Counted from the first letter of the stretch, positions 19,726-30,500 are shown. The stretch: 64,000 nucleotides of DNA from Nitrospira moscoviensis (GCF_001273775.1 NZ_CP011801.1:1-64000), one strand, 5' to 3'. The notes: a model not told the origin generated them from the sequence alone. Numbers and translations: made by a program.

Positions 19726-21381
19726 ATGAAACACGCACGCACGACTCTCTTGATCTGCATGGCGGCCGCATGCGCTTGTCTTTCCGCAAAAGCCTCGGCG
19801 GATGACGTACGCGGGAGCCACGCGGGAGATCCAGTCCCGCTCTACGACAATCTGGGATCGCTGCATCATTCCATTACGGCGGGTCATCCAAAAGCCCAGC
19901 AGTATTTCGACCAGGGGCTGCGGCTGGTGTATGCCTTCAACCATGAAGAGGCGATCAATTCGTTCGAGCAGGCGCTGACGTTCGACGACAAGGCCGCCAT
20001 GGCGTGGTGGGGCATCGCCCTGGCGCTCGGTCCGAACATCAACGCGGCGATGGGTCCGGCGGAGGAGCGCCGCGCGTTCCAGGCGATTCAACGGGCGAAG
20101 TCTCTCGTGAGCAACCTGAGCCCGTCGGAACGGGCCTACATCGAGGCGCTCGCCATACGCTACTCCGGCGAGCCGGAAACCGGACGCGCCGACCGGGATG
20201 CAGCCTATGCCCGAGCGATGGAGCAGGTATGGAAGCGCTTTCCGGGCGATGCAGATGCCGGCACGCTGTACGCCGAATCGCTGATGGTCTTGCAGCCCTG
20301 GGATTTCTGGACGCCCGATGGCGCGCCGAAGGGCCGCGCGACCGAAATCGAAGGGACGCTGGAGCGAGTGCTGAAGCTCAATCCGGATCATCCCGGCGCC
20401 TGCCATTACTATATCCATACGGTGGAGGCCTCTCCGCATCCGGAGCGGGCACTGCCTTGCGCAGACCGCTTGCCGAGCCTGGTTCCCGGCGCGGGCCATC
20501 TCGTGCATATGCCCGGCCATATCTATCTGCGGCTGGGCCGCTATCGGGAAGCGGCGGAGCGGAACGTCCATGCGGCGGCCGTGGATCACGAGCTGCTCGA
20601 GCATCGCAAGCTGACCGGCATCTATCCCTCCGGCTACTATCCGCACAATGTCCACTTTCTCTGGTCCGCGTTGACGATGGAAGGGCGCAGCAAGGAGGCG
20701 ATCCAAGCGGCGCGCGATCTCGCCGTCCTGGTTCCCTGGGAGAAGGCCGTCGAAGCCCCGCCGCTGGAAGAGTTCACGCCGACGCTGCTGTTTGCCCTCA
20801 CCCGGTTCGGTCGATGGAATGAGGTGTTGGAGCTGCCAAAGCCCCCCGCCGGTCTGCCGTACACGACCGCCATCTGGCACTATGCGAGAGGAGTGTCATT
20901 CGCCGCGCTGGCGCGTTTCGATGCCGCGCAAACGGAGCAGCGACAGCTCGTCGAGCTGGCGACCACACTGCCGAAGGATCGGACCGTCGGGGTGGCTTCG
21001 ATCCGCGACCTCGCACAGATCGCTTCCGACGTGCTGGCCGGAGAGATTGCCGCGCGGCAAGGCCATCTGGATGAGGCCGTGAGGCATTTGCGCGCCGCCA
21101 CCATGAAGGAGGACGCGCTGCGCTACTACGAGCCTCCCCTCTGGCATTACCCCGTTCGCCACTCCCTCGGCGCGGTGCTGCTGCAGGCCGGTCGCGCGGC
21201 CGAGGCGGAACAGGTCTATCGGCAGGATCTGAAGCAACATCCTGAAAACGGCTGGGCGCTCTATGGATTGAAAGAAAGCCTGCTCGCGCAGGACAAGCGC
21301 GAGGAAGCATCGGCCGTTCAACAACGCTTTCAGAAGGCCTGGGCCCGCGCGGACATTCAGTTACGCGCCTCCCGGCTATAG
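19726..21381 (+). CDS. Secreted TPR-repeat protein
   Basis: A 551-residue protein with a signal peptide (hydrophobic residues about 7-20, cleavage probably after AKASA) and multiple tetratricopeptide-like helices, for example AQQYFDQGLRLVYAFNHEEA, the repeat near residue 210 and the C-terminal AEQVYRQDLKQHPENGWALYGL. It contains many His residues (HMPGHIYLRLGRY, NPDHPGACHYYIHTVE), which recur in this family and could bind metal. The role is unknown; a periplasmic scaffold is a reasonable guess. Its ATG at 19726 has GAGGAA upstream. It follows the DedA-rhodanese gene by 17 bp. Confidence 0.85.
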   Translation: MKHARTTLLICMAAACACLSAKASADDVRGSHAGDPVPLYDNLGSLHHSITAGHPKAQQYFDQGLRLVYAFNHEEAINSFEQALTFDDKAAMAWWGIALALGPNINAAMGPAEERRAFQAIQRAKSLVSNLSPSERAYIEALAIRYSGEPETGRADRDAAYARAMEQVWKRFPGDADAGTLYAESLMVLQPWDFWTPDGAPKGRATEIEGTLERVLKLNPDHPGACHYYIHTVEASPHPERALPCADRLPSLVPGAGHLVHMPGHIYLRLGRYREAAERNVHAAAVDHELLEHRKLTGIYPSGYYPHNVHFLWSALTMEGRSKEAIQAARDLAVLVPWEKAVEAPPLEEFTPTLLFALTRFGRWNEVLELPKPPAGLPYTTAIWHYARGVSFAALARFDAAQTEQRQLVELATTLPKDRTVGVASIRDLAQIASDVLAGEIAARQGHLDEAVRHLRAATMKEDALRYYEPPLWHYPVRHSLGAVLLQAGRAAEAEQVYRQDLKQHPENGWALYGLKESLLAQDKREEASAVQQRFQKAWARADIQLRASRL

Positions 21382-21468
21382 CGCCACCGGGGCCGCCTCG
21401 TCGCCCGCCTCATTTCACTCATATTGGTACCGGTCGTCTTCGCTATGGAGCGAGGAGATCTCCACAGT

Positions 21469-21516
21469 TGCCGATATTTCGGCAGGTGCCGAAGGAAAGG
21501 CAAGACAGTTTCGGCA
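21469..21516. promoter_or_regulatory. Candidate upstream activator sites of the RND operon
   Basis: Four half-sites are present: TGCCGA (21469-21474), TCGGCA (21479-21484), TGCCGA (21487-21492) and TCGGCA (21511-21516). The middle pair forms the perfect palindrome TTCGGCA-GG-TGCCGAA. They lie 80-130 bp upstream of a GG-N10-GC sigma54 promoter, the usual distance for enhancer-binding proteins, and match the cluster at 16163-16200. Confidence 0.7.
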
Positions 21517-21597
21517 GCAGCGCCCGGAGAAGGAGGACTTTTCCGGCTATCTGTTGAAAAGCCGTGTGGTTAGCGACCAATCCAAGAGTGGACGATG

Positions 21598-21613
21598 TGG
21601 AATGCCGCTTGCT
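21598..21613 (+). promoter_or_regulatory. Sigma54 (-24/-12) promoter
   Basis: TGGAATGCCGCTTGCT has GG at 21599-21600 and GC at 21611-21612, with exactly 10 bp between them and the TTGC -12 context. Transcription would begin near 21624, leaving a short leader with GGAGGAAGG before the ATG at 21656. This agrees with a sigma54 activator encoded 5.5 kb upstream. Confidence 0.75.
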
Positions 21614-21655
21614 GATTTTCCACTCTGTGGAGTCCGGCATGAAGGAGGAAGGTCG

Positions 21656-22783
21656 ATGAAACATGGAGGCTGGATCGGGTCATCGCTGTTGCTCTTGACC
21701 CTTGTGACATCGGCTGCGGGGCTGGCCGCATGGAAGTACGGGACCATCCAGGATTCGATCGCCGCCTCGGCGAGCCAACCAGAGCCGATGGAATCAGTGA
21801 CCGTGGCCGTCGCGAAGGAAGTGGAACATCGCGAGACCGCCACATCCATCGGGACAGTACTGGCGCTACGCTCGATCACGCTGCGGAACGAGCTGCCGGG
21901 CACCGTCGATCAGGTGCGGTTTACGCCGGGGCAGATCGTCGAAGCCGGCACGGTGCTCGTCGCTCTCGATGTGTCGGTCGAAGAAGCCGACTTACGGGCG
22001 CAGCAAGCGCAGGCGGCGCTGGCCAAGACGATCCTCGATCGCCGGCGGGCGCTCAGCGAGGACCAGGCGGCGGCGCAAGAGGAGGTCGATCGTGCCCGCG
22101 CGGATCTCGATGTGGCCCTGGCCCAGATCGCGCGGACGAAAGCCATCATCGCGCGCAAGACGATCCGCGCGCCGTTCCGCGCCCGCGTCGGTCTGGCCGA
22201 CGTGCATCGCGGCCAGTACCTGAACGAAGGAACGCAGCTCACGACGCTGCAGGGCATCGACGAGGCGGTCCATGTCGATTTTGCCGTGCCGCAGCATGTG
22301 GCCGCCGGTTTGCGAGAGGGGGATCCGATCGAGATCTTCACACGCGGAGACGCCGCTCCGATGGACGCCCGGATCGTGGCCCTCGATGCGCGTGTCGATC
22401 CGGCCACCAGGAACGCGTTCGCACGAGCCCGACTCGCCCGTACGGCCGAGTCGCCCGCCCCGGGAGCCGCCGTGCGTGTCCGGGTGCCGGTCGGGGCTCC
22501 GCGCCAAGCGGTGTCCGTGCCGGTGAACGCCTTGCGCAAGGGGCCGGCCGGCGATCAGGTGTTCGTGATCGAAGCGGATCGGGACGGGAAAACCCGCGCG
22601 CGGGTGCGTCAGGTGGAGAGCGGCGCGATGCTGGGCGACGAGGTCGTGATCCAGGCCGGCCTGTCGGCCGGCGAACGGGTGGCGGCGTCGGGGTCCTTCA
22701 AGCTCCGCGACGGCGTTCTCGTGGCGGCGGACGGCGAACCGGAGAGCCGACCGGCGACCGAGCGCCTGGTCAGTCAACGTTGA
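21656..22783 (+). CDS. RND efflux periplasmic adaptor (system 1)
   Basis: A 375-residue membrane-fusion protein with an N-terminal membrane anchor (LLLLTLVTSAAGLAAW), a biotinyl-lipoyl-like half (GTVDQVRFTPGQIVEAG), an alpha-hairpin rich in Ala/Gln/Arg, then the matching lipoyl half (TIRAPFRARVG) and a beta-barrel. This is the MexE/AcrA-type architecture that links an inner-membrane RND pump to an outer-membrane channel. The ATG at 21656 follows AGGAGGAAGG. It lies under the sigma54 promoter and is followed 19 bp later by its pump. No outer-membrane factor belongs directly to this operon; one is encoded at 30757. Confidence 0.92.
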   Translation: MKHGGWIGSSLLLLTLVTSAAGLAAWKYGTIQDSIAASASQPEPMESVTVAVAKEVEHRETATSIGTVLALRSITLRNELPGTVDQVRFTPGQIVEAGTVLVALDVSVEEADLRAQQAQAALAKTILDRRRALSEDQAAAQEEVDRARADLDVALAQIARTKAIIARKTIRAPFRARVGLADVHRGQYLNEGTQLTTLQGIDEAVHVDFAVPQHVAAGLREGDPIEIFTRGDAAPMDARIVALDARVDPATRNAFARARLARTAESPAPGAAVRVRVPVGAPRQAVSVPVNALRKGPAGDQVFVIEADRDGKTRARVRQVESGAMLGDEVVIQAGLSAGERVAASGSFKLRDGVLVAADGEPESRPATERLVSQR

Positions 22784-22802
22784 CATCGGAAGGAACACCG
22801 CC

Positions 22803-25800
22803 ATGCGTTCGTTCACCGACCTCTTCATCAAACATCCGGTCCTCGCCGTGGTCGTCAACCTGGTGATCGTCCTGGTGGGATGGCGCGCGCTCACGACGTT
22901 GCCGGTGCAGCAGTACCCGAAAATCGAAAGCTCTTCGGTCGTCATTACGACGGTCTACTACGGCGCGAGCGCCGACACCGTCCGCGGCTTTCTCACGACG
23001 CCGATCGAGCGCGTGGTCTCGGCGATCAGCGGCGTGGACTACCTCGAATCCACCAGCCGCGCGGGCGTGAGCACCGTCACGGTGCACCTGAAGCTGAATC
23101 ACAGCGCCACGGCGGCTCTGGCCGAAGTCACGGCGCGGCTCCAACAGGTCCGATCGGAATTGCCGGCGGACGCCGAGCCGCCGATGATCGAGGTGCAGCG
23201 GGCCGATCGCCCCTACGCCTCGTTCTACCTCAGCTTCACGTCCGCCGAGCGCAGCGTGCCGGCGCTCACGGACTGGCTGCTCCGCACGCTGCAGCCGCAG
23301 CTCGCCACCTTGCCGGGCGTCCAACGCGTGACGATCGAGGGCGGCCGCCAGATCGCGATGCGCGTCTGGATCGATCCGGAGCGCCTGGCCGCGTACAACC
23401 TGTCGCCCGGCGACGTGCAGGCCGCCTTGCGGCGCAACAATTACCTGGCGGCGGTCGGACGCACGAAGGGCAATCTGGTGCAGGTCAATCTGCTGGCGAA
23501 CACCGACCTGCGCTCGGCCGCCGAATTCGAAGAGCTGATCGTCGCCGATCGCAGCGGCGCCATCGTCCGTCTGAGAGACGTGGCGCGGGTCGAGCACGGA
23601 GCCGAAGAAGCCGACATGGTCGCGAAGTACAACCGCACGGAGGGGGTCTATCTCGGCGTCTGGCCGCTGGTCGGCTCGAACGAGATCGACGTGGCCCACC
23701 GGCTGCGCGAGGAAATGGACCGCATTCGTCCGACCCTGCCGGCCGACATCGACATGCAGCTCGTCTGGGACGGCACGATGTTCATGGAGAGCGCGCTCAA
23801 GGAGATCACCAAGACGCTCGGCGAGACGATTCTCATCGTGGCTGCGGTCGTCTTCCTGTTCATGGGATCGGTACGCACGGCGCTGGTGCCGCTCGTCGCG
23901 ATGCCGGTGTCGCTGATCGGCGCGGCCGTCTTCATGTATGCGTTCGGCTTCAGCCTGAACCTGCTGACGATCCTCGCGATCGTGCTGGCGGTGGGCCTGG
24001 TCGTGGACGACGCCATCGTCGTGGTCGAGAACGTCGAACGGCATCTGCGTGCCGGCAAGTCGAGAGCGCACGCGGCGCTCGTCGGCGCCAGAGAGCTGGT
24101 CGGGCCCATCGTCGCCATGACCATCACCCTCGCCACCGTATACGCGCCGATCGGGTTCCAGGGCGGCCTCACCGGGTCTCTGTTCATGGAGTTCGCGATC
24201 ACGCTGGCCTCGGCCGTCGTGCTGTCCGGCGTCGTCGCGGTCACGTTGTCGCCGGTGATGAGCGCGCGCTTCGTGCACCCGCAAGGAGTGGAAAGCCGGC
24301 TGACCCGGCTGGTGAATCATGGGTTCGAGCTCGTCCGCCGGCTGTACGCGCGGTTGCTCGACGGCGCGCTGGAGATGCGCTGGGCGATCGTCGCGGCGTC
24401 GCTGCTCCTCACGATCGCCGCCTGGCCGCTCTATCAGTTCTCGCGCCAGGAGCTGGCGCCGGTCGAAGACCAAAGCCATATCAGTCTCTTCATGGAAGCG
24501 TCGCCCGACTCGACGGTGGCGGCGACGAACCGCGACTCCCTCAAAGTGGTTGAGGCCATCACGGCGTTCCCGGAAGCCCGGTTCATGTGGTCGCTGACCG
24601 CCTCGTGGGGCGGGTTCGGCGGGCTGGTCGCGAAGGACTGGCACGGGCGCCAGCGCTCGACCGAGCTGATGTACGGCGACGTGTTCGGCGCGGTGTCGCA
24701 GATTCCCGGCCTGCGCGTCTTCCCGCGCCTGGATCCGCCGCTGCCCAGCCCCGGGCAATATGACGTCGAGCTGATCCTCCAGAGCGACGTGCCGGTGGAG
24801 CAGATGCTGGAGACGACCGCGGCGGTGCTCGGCGCCGGCTGGCGGAGCGGCAAGTTTCTCTATGTGGACACGGATCTCAAGATCGACCTGCCCGAGGCGC
24901 GCGTCGTGCTGGATCGGGACCGTCTCGCCGATCTCGGATTGGACCTGGCCGGCGTCGGGCGGGAGTTGGGGACGCTGCTGGGCGGCGCCTACGTCAACCG
25001 CTTCAATTACTTCGATCGCAGCTACAAAGTCATTCCACAGATCGGCGATCGCGACCGGGCGACGGTCGGGCCGCTCCTGGATCTGAAGATCAAGACGCCG
25101 GGCGGCCAGCTGGTGCCGGTCTCGACGTTCACGCACATCGAGACCGGTACGGCGCCGCGCTCGTTGAATCGTTTCCAGCAGCGCAACGCCGTGCGGGTAT
25201 TCGGCGGCGTCAAGCCGGGTGTCACCAAAGAGGAGGCGCTCGCGGTGCTCGAATCGGCCGCGGCTTCGGCCGTGGGGCCGCGCATCGTCCTCGATCATGC
25301 GGGGGAGTCGCGCCAGATCCGGCACGAGGGCGCCGCCCTCACCGCCACGCTGGGGTTCGCCGTGCTGCTCATCTACCTGGTCCTCGCCGCGCAGTTTCAG
25401 AGTTTTCGCGATCCGTTGATCGTCTTGCTGGGCTCGGTGCCGCTGGCGATCTCCGGCGCGCTGTTGTTCAGCTTTCTCGATCTCACCACCATCAATATCT
25501 ATTCGCAGGTGGGCCTGATCACGCTCGTCGGATTGATCGCGAAGAACGGGATCCTGATCGTGGAGTTCGCCAACCAGCTCCAACGCCGGGGATTGTCGAA
25601 GTCCCTGGCGCTGCGGGAAGCCTCGCTGACCCGGCTGCGGCCGGTCTTGATGACCTCGGCCGCGACGGTCTTCGGGCATCTTCCGCTGGTGTTGGTCTCC
25701 GGACCCGGCGCGGCGGCCCGCAACAGTATCGGGATGGTCCTGGTCACCGGCATGAGCGTCGGCACGCTGTTCACGCTGTTCGTCGTGCCGGTCTTCTACT

Positions 25801-25898
25801 CGCTGATTGCCGCGCAGCACCGGCCGGCTCCGGTGCGGGACGAGGCGAAGGTGAAAGAACCGGAACCGGCGCTGGCGCTTGTCGGGGCCCGGGGATGA
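22803..25898 (+). CDS. RND efflux inner-membrane permease (system 1)
   Basis: A 1031-residue resistance-nodulation-division pump, full length for the family, with 12 transmembrane segments and two large periplasmic loops. The N-terminus FIKHPVLAVVVNLVIVLVG and the proton-relay motif GLVVDDAIVVVENVERH in TM4 (two Asp) are present. It exports hydrophobic or amphiphilic compounds by proton antiport, with the adaptor just upstream. Its sequence resembles the MexF/MuxB side of the HAE1 family more than AcrB, a loose judgement. The gene is 20 bp downstream of the adaptor under the sigma54 promoter. Confidence 0.94.
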   Translation: MRSFTDLFIKHPVLAVVVNLVIVLVGWRALTTLPVQQYPKIESSSVVITTVYYGASADTVRGFLTTPIERVVSAISGVDYLESTSRAGVSTVTVHLKLNHSATAALAEVTARLQQVRSELPADAEPPMIEVQRADRPYASFYLSFTSAERSVPALTDWLLRTLQPQLATLPGVQRVTIEGGRQIAMRVWIDPERLAAYNLSPGDVQAALRRNNYLAAVGRTKGNLVQVNLLANTDLRSAAEFEELIVADRSGAIVRLRDVARVEHGAEEADMVAKYNRTEGVYLGVWPLVGSNEIDVAHRLREEMDRIRPTLPADIDMQLVWDGTMFMESALKEITKTLGETILIVAAVVFLFMGSVRTALVPLVAMPVSLIGAAVFMYAFGFSLNLLTILAIVLAVGLVVDDAIVVVENVERHLRAGKSRAHAALVGARELVGPIVAMTITLATVYAPIGFQGGLTGSLFMEFAITLASAVVLSGVVAVTLSPVMSARFVHPQGVESRLTRLVNHGFELVRRLYARLLDGALEMRWAIVAASLLLTIAAWPLYQFSRQELAPVEDQSHISLFMEASPDSTVAATNRDSLKVVEAITAFPEARFMWSLTASWGGFGGLVAKDWHGRQRSTELMYGDVFGAVSQIPGLRVFPRLDPPLPSPGQYDVELILQSDVPVEQMLETTAAVLGAGWRSGKFLYVDTDLKIDLPEARVVLDRDRLADLGLDLAGVGRELGTLLGGAYVNRFNYFDRSYKVIPQIGDRDRATVGPLLDLKIKTPGGQLVPVSTFTHIETGTAPRSLNRFQQRNAVRVFGGVKPGVTKEEALAVLESAAASAVGPRIVLDHAGESRQIRHEGAALTATLGFAVLLIYLVLAAQFQSFRDPLIVLLGSVPLAISGALLFSFLDLTTINIYSQVGLITLVGLIAKNGILIVEFANQLQRRGLSKSLALREASLTRLRPVLMTSAATVFGHLPLVLVSGPGAAARNSIGMVLVTGMSVGTLFTLFVVPVFYSLIAAQHRPAPVRDEAKVKEPEPALALVGARG

Positions 25899-25926
25899 AC
25901 CAGGCGCCGGGCCTCCTGGGGGGGGC

Positions 25927-26202
25927 ATGCTGAAGATTACGCTGCATCGCGAAGACACGCCGGCCCGCATGGTGCTGGAAGGCCGGCTGGCGGGGGCCTG
26001 GGTCGAGGAAGTACGCGCGGCGTGGCGGACGTTCTCACTCGACGGACGGCCGCTGCTCGTCGACCTGACCGGCGTGACCTATGTGGACACGGAGGGCAAG
26101 GTGCTCCTCGCGGACATGGGAGACGGAGGCGCGCAGTTCCGGGCGGCGGGCTGTTGCATGAAATTTCTCGTCGAGGAGATTACGAAAGGCCGCCGCGAGT
26201 AA
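25927..26202 (+). CDS. Small STAS-like protein
   Basis: A 91-residue soluble protein with the pattern of a STAS/anti-sigma-antagonist-type domain: beta strand MVLEGRLAGAWVEEVRAAW, then PLLVDLTGVTYVDTEGKVLLADM, where the usual phospho-acceptor Ser/Thr in the DLTGVTYVDxxG loop is replaced by a Thr or Glu-rich context. STAS proteins bind partners or nucleotides to regulate transport and sigma factors. The ATG at 25927 follows a G-run; a GTG at 25879 would overlap the pump gene. It lies between two RND systems and may be regulatory to either; no evidence decides this. Confidence 0.7.
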   Translation: MLKITLHREDTPARMVLEGRLAGAWVEEVRAAWRTFSLDGRPLLVDLTGVTYVDTEGKVLLADMGDGGAQFRAAGCCMKFLVEEITKGRRE

Positions 26203-26261
26203 GTTCCTTATTGTTGCCCTTAAGAGGAAGCTGTTAGACTCGTCAGACTGAGTACACGACG

Positions 26262-27509
26262 ATGATGCGCCGACATTTTGTTAGACACCTTCCGCCCCTT
26301 CTGCCCGTCGCGCTGGCGTGGTCGGTAGGGCTTTGGATCGGCGGCTGCAAGCCCGACGCCGGCTCGACGCCTGCCGCTCCGCCGGTGCCTCAGGTGGAAG
26401 TCGTGACGGCGGAGCGCCGGACCGTTCCGGATGAGCCGGAATTTATCGGACAAGCGGAAGCGTCCCGGCCGGTCGAGATCCGCTCGCAAGTCACGGGCAT
26501 TCTCAAGGAGGTGCTGTTCGCCGAAGGCCGCGAGGTAAAAAAGGGCGACAAGTTGTACCAAATCGATCCCGTGCCGTTTCAGGCGGCGTATCAAAGCGCC
26601 AAGGCCCGCATCGCCGAGGCGGAGGCGCGCCTGGTCCAGGCGAAACAGAACCTGGCGCGGGTGAAGCCGTTGTTGGCGGAACAGGCCGTCAGCCAAAAAG
26701 ATGTGGATGATGCCATCGCGGAAGACCTGGCGGCGAAGGCGGCCCTGCAGGGGGCCAAGGCGGACTTGGTCAAAGCGAAGTTCGACCTCGACAACACCCT
26801 GATCCTGGCCCCGATCGACGGATTGATCGAGCGCAGCCGGTACTATGAGGGACGGCTGGTCTCCGCGCAAACGGATTTGCTCACCATGATTTATCGTATC
26901 GATCCCATGTATGTGGTGGTGAGCGTCCCGGAGAGCTTCCTGCTCAAGCGGCGAGAGGATGCGATCGCGACGGGACTCCAACATCCGGACGCGGCGCAGC
27001 TCAAAGGCACGGTCATCTTCGCCGACGGCAGCACGTACGCCCATGAGGGCGTGCTGGATTTCGCCGACGTCGGCCTGCGGACGGAAACGGGATCTCGGCA
27101 GGCGCGGTTCGTCGTCCCCAACCCCCATGGTGTGCTGCTGCCGGGACAGTTTGTCACCGTCCGGTTCAAAGGCACCGTCAAGGAGAACGCCATCCTGGTG
27201 CCGCAGCGGGCGGTCCAGCAGGGCCCGCAGGGCCCGATTGTATTCGTGGCGGGTGCAGGCGACACGGTGGAAATCCGGCCGGTCAAGGCCAGCAGCTGGC
27301 AGGACCGGGAATGGATCATCGAGTCCGGCGTCCAGCCAGGCGAACGGGTGATCGTCGGTGGGTTTCACAAGCTGGTGCCCGGCGCGCCGGTCAAACCGGT
27401 CCCGGCCGCCGAGGCCGTCCGGAACGGGCAAGCGGGCGACGGCACGCCGGCCGGCGCGGCGAATCGCGTTGAGGAGGCCAAGCCGGAGGCTTCGAGGGAC
27501 GCAAAGTGA
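26262..27509 (+). CDS. RND efflux periplasmic adaptor (system 2)
   Basis: A 415-residue AcrA/MexA-type membrane-fusion lipoprotein. A signal peptide with a lipobox-like IGGC (Cys at about 29) should anchor it in the inner membrane. Lipoyl halves (VEIRSQVTGILKEVLFAEGREVKKGDKLYQID and APIDGLIERSRYYEGRLV), a coiled-coil hairpin with the KADLVKAKFDLDNT end, and a beta-barrel with VPQRAVQQG follow. Its stop overlaps the pump GTG by 4 bp (GTGA), so translation is coupled. This operon carries all three parts of a tripartite pump. Confidence 0.94.
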   Translation: MMRRHFVRHLPPLLPVALAWSVGLWIGGCKPDAGSTPAAPPVPQVEVVTAERRTVPDEPEFIGQAEASRPVEIRSQVTGILKEVLFAEGREVKKGDKLYQIDPVPFQAAYQSAKARIAEAEARLVQAKQNLARVKPLLAEQAVSQKDVDDAIAEDLAAKAALQGAKADLVKAKFDLDNTLILAPIDGLIERSRYYEGRLVSAQTDLLTMIYRIDPMYVVVSVPESFLLKRREDAIATGLQHPDAAQLKGTVIFADGSTYAHEGVLDFADVGLRTETGSRQARFVVPNPHGVLLPGQFVTVRFKGTVKENAILVPQRAVQQGPQGPIVFVAGAGDTVEIRPVKASSWQDREWIIESGVQPGERVIVGGFHKLVPGAPVKPVPAAEAVRNGQAGDGTPAGAANRVEEAKPEASRDAK

Positions 27510-30500
27510 GCTCGCGATTTTTCATCGAGCGACCGATCTTCGCGTCGGTCCTCTCGATCGTCATCGTCGTCATCGGGCTGGCGGCGCTCACGACCCTCCC
27601 CATCGCGCAGTTTCCGGATATCAGTCCGCCCGTCGTTCAGATCGAAGCCGACTACCCCGGCGCCAGCGCGGAGGTCGTCGCCGATTCGGTGGCGCGCACC
27701 ATCGAAGTGCAGCTCCCCGGCATCGACAATCTCCTGTATTACGATTCCACCAGCACGAACGACGGGCACGTCAGCGTGCGGCTTACGTTCGAGATCGGCA
27801 CGAACGTCGACATCGCGCAGGTGCAGACGCAGAACCGGGTGAAGCTGGCGGAGCCGCAACTGCCGCCCGAAGTGGTCCGCCAGGGGATCAGCGTCTTGAA
27901 GTTCTCGCCGGATTTGCTCGCGGTCGTCGCGCTCAGCTCCAGCGATCCGACGCACGACACGGTCTTCATCTCGAACTATGCGCTCCTCCGGGTGATCGAC
28001 AATCTCAAACGCATTCCGGGCGTCGGACAGGCCATGGTCTTCGGCCAGCAAAACTATTCCATGCGCCTGATCCTGGACCCGGTGCGGATGGCGCAGTTGG
28101 GTTTGACGCCCACCGATATCGCCAACGTGGTTCGGGAGCAGAACCGTGATTTCCCGGCCGGCCAAGTGGGGCGCGAGCCCGCGCCGAAGGGGACGGAGCT
28201 CACGATTCCCATCATGGCGCAGGGGCGGTTGACGGAGGTGAGGGACTTCGAACAGCTCATCGTCCGCGCCCTGCCGGACGGGTCCATGATCCGCCTCAAG
28301 GATGTGGCGCGGGTCGAACTGGGCGCCCAATCGTACGTCATGGAAGGGCGGTGGAACGGCAAGCCCAATGTCTTCCTGATCACGTTCCTCGCCCCCGGCG
28401 CCAACGCGCTCGACACGGTGAAGCGCGTGCGCACGGAGATGCAGGAGCTGGCGAAGGCGTTTCCGCCCGGCATGATGTTCGACGTACCGTACGATACGAC
28501 CAAGTTCATCGAGGTCTCGATCAAGGAAGTGCTCAAGACGCTGGCCGAGGCGATGATCCTCGTCATCCTGGTCGTCTATTTGTTCCTGCAGAGTTGGCGC
28601 GCGACCTTGATCCCCGCCGTGGCGGTGCCCGTGTCGCTCATCGGGACCTTTGCCGGGATGGAGGCGCTCGGCTTTTCCATCAATACCCTCACGCTCTTCG
28701 GCATGGTGCTGGCCATCGGGATCGTGGTGGACGACGCGATCGTGGTGGTCGAGAACGTCGAGCGCCACATGCGGGAGGAATTAGTGTCCCCTAAGGAAGC
28801 CGCCCGGCGGGCCATGGCGGAAGTCACCAGACCGGTGATCGCCATCGTCCTGGTCCTCGGCGCCGTCTTCGTGCCGGTGGCGTTTCTGGGCGGGATCACC
28901 GGCGAGCTCTACAAGCAGTTCGCGATCACGATCGCCATGGCCGTCACGATTTCCGGCGTGGTGGCCCTGACGCTCAGTCCCGCGCTGTCGGCGCTGGTGC
29001 TGAAGCCGGGCGGCGAGCGGCACCGGCGGGGATTCTTCGCGCTGTTCAACCGGTTTTTTGATTGGACGCGGCATCGTTACACACGGACGGTCGAGCTCGT
29101 GATCCGGCGCTGGGCGCTGTCGCTCGGCGTCTTCGCGGTCATCGTGACGGCGGCCCTCGTGCTGTTCCGGTTGATTCCCCCCAGTTTCCTGCCTGAAGAG
29201 GATCAGGGCTATTTCATCACCGTCGTGCAGCTCCCGGACGGCGCCTCCAAGCAACGGACCGACGCCGTGCTGAGCAAGGTCGAGCAGTATTTTCTCTCGA
29301 TCCCCGCCGTGCATTCGACGGACGCGATGTCCGGGATGAACTTCGTCTTCAACACGCGGGGACCCAACAGCGCCACCATGTTCATCCCCCTGCGTCACTG
29401 GGACGAGCGCCGGCCGTGGGAACACGTCCAGGCCTTGGTCGGCGCGGCGTATGGCGAGTTCGCCAAGATCCCGGAGGCGTTGATTCTCGCGTTCAACGCC
29501 CCGCCCATCCGCGGGATCGGCGCGACGGGGGGGTTCTCCTTGCAAGTGCAGGATCCCAGCGGAGGCGACTTCCGGAAGTTCGCCGCGGTCACGCAGGAAT
29601 TCATCGCGAAAGCGAAGGAGAATCCCGCAATCGGCGGGATCGGCTCGAATTTTCGGGTGACGGCGCCGCGGCTGTTCGCGCGCGTGAACCGGGAGCGGGC
29701 CAAGGCCCTGGGCGTGCCGATTTCCGAGATCTTCGACACGATGCAGGCCTACTTCGGCAACTTGTACATCAACGACTTTCTGAAATTCGGCCGGGTCTAT
29801 CGGGTGCAGACCGAGGCCGAGGCCGAGTTCCGGTCGAGTCCGGCCGACATCGGCAAGGTCTACGTGCGGTCGGTGAGTCCTGCCGTTTCGGGGCTCTTCG
29901 GCCGGAGCGGGATGCCGGCCCTCGGAGGAACCGGCCTGGGGGGCATGATGATCCCGCTCGACACGGTGGTCGATGTCGAGTTCACGAGCGGTCCCGACCC
30001 GGTGACGCATTTCAACGGTTTCAACACCGCCTGGGTACTGGGGGCGGCGGCTCCCGGCTACAGCTCGGGCCAGGCCCTTGAGGCGCTGGAGCGCACGGCC
30101 CAGGAGGTGCTCGCGCCCCAAGGCTACGCCATGGAGTGGAGCGGCATCTCCTATCAGGAAGCGAAGGTCGGCGGACAATCGGGGCTGGCCTTCGGGTTCG
30201 GCCTGCTGATGGTTTTTCTGGTGCTGGCGGCGCAGTTCGAAAGTTGGACGGTGCCGTTGGCGGTCATCCTCGCCGTGCCCTTCGGCGTCTTCGGCGCCAT
30301 GTCCGCCGTGTGGCTCCGCGGCATGACGAACGACATTTATTTCCAGATCGGCTTGGTGACGCTGATCGGGCTGGCGGCCAAAAACGCCATCCTGATCGTG
30401 GAATTCGCCAATCACCGGAGGGCGGCCGGCATGCCGCTGGTGCGGGCGGCGTCGGAAGCGGCCCGGCTCCGGTTCCGGGCGATCATCATGACGTCGATGG

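Noticed and set aside
22770..25970. 1066-residue minus-strand frame opposite RND pump 1
   Set aside because: Composed of His/Arg/Gln-rich antisense of a pump gene; no domain.
26203..26261. Sigma54 promoter before the second RND operon
   Set aside because: No GG-N10-GC found in the spacer.
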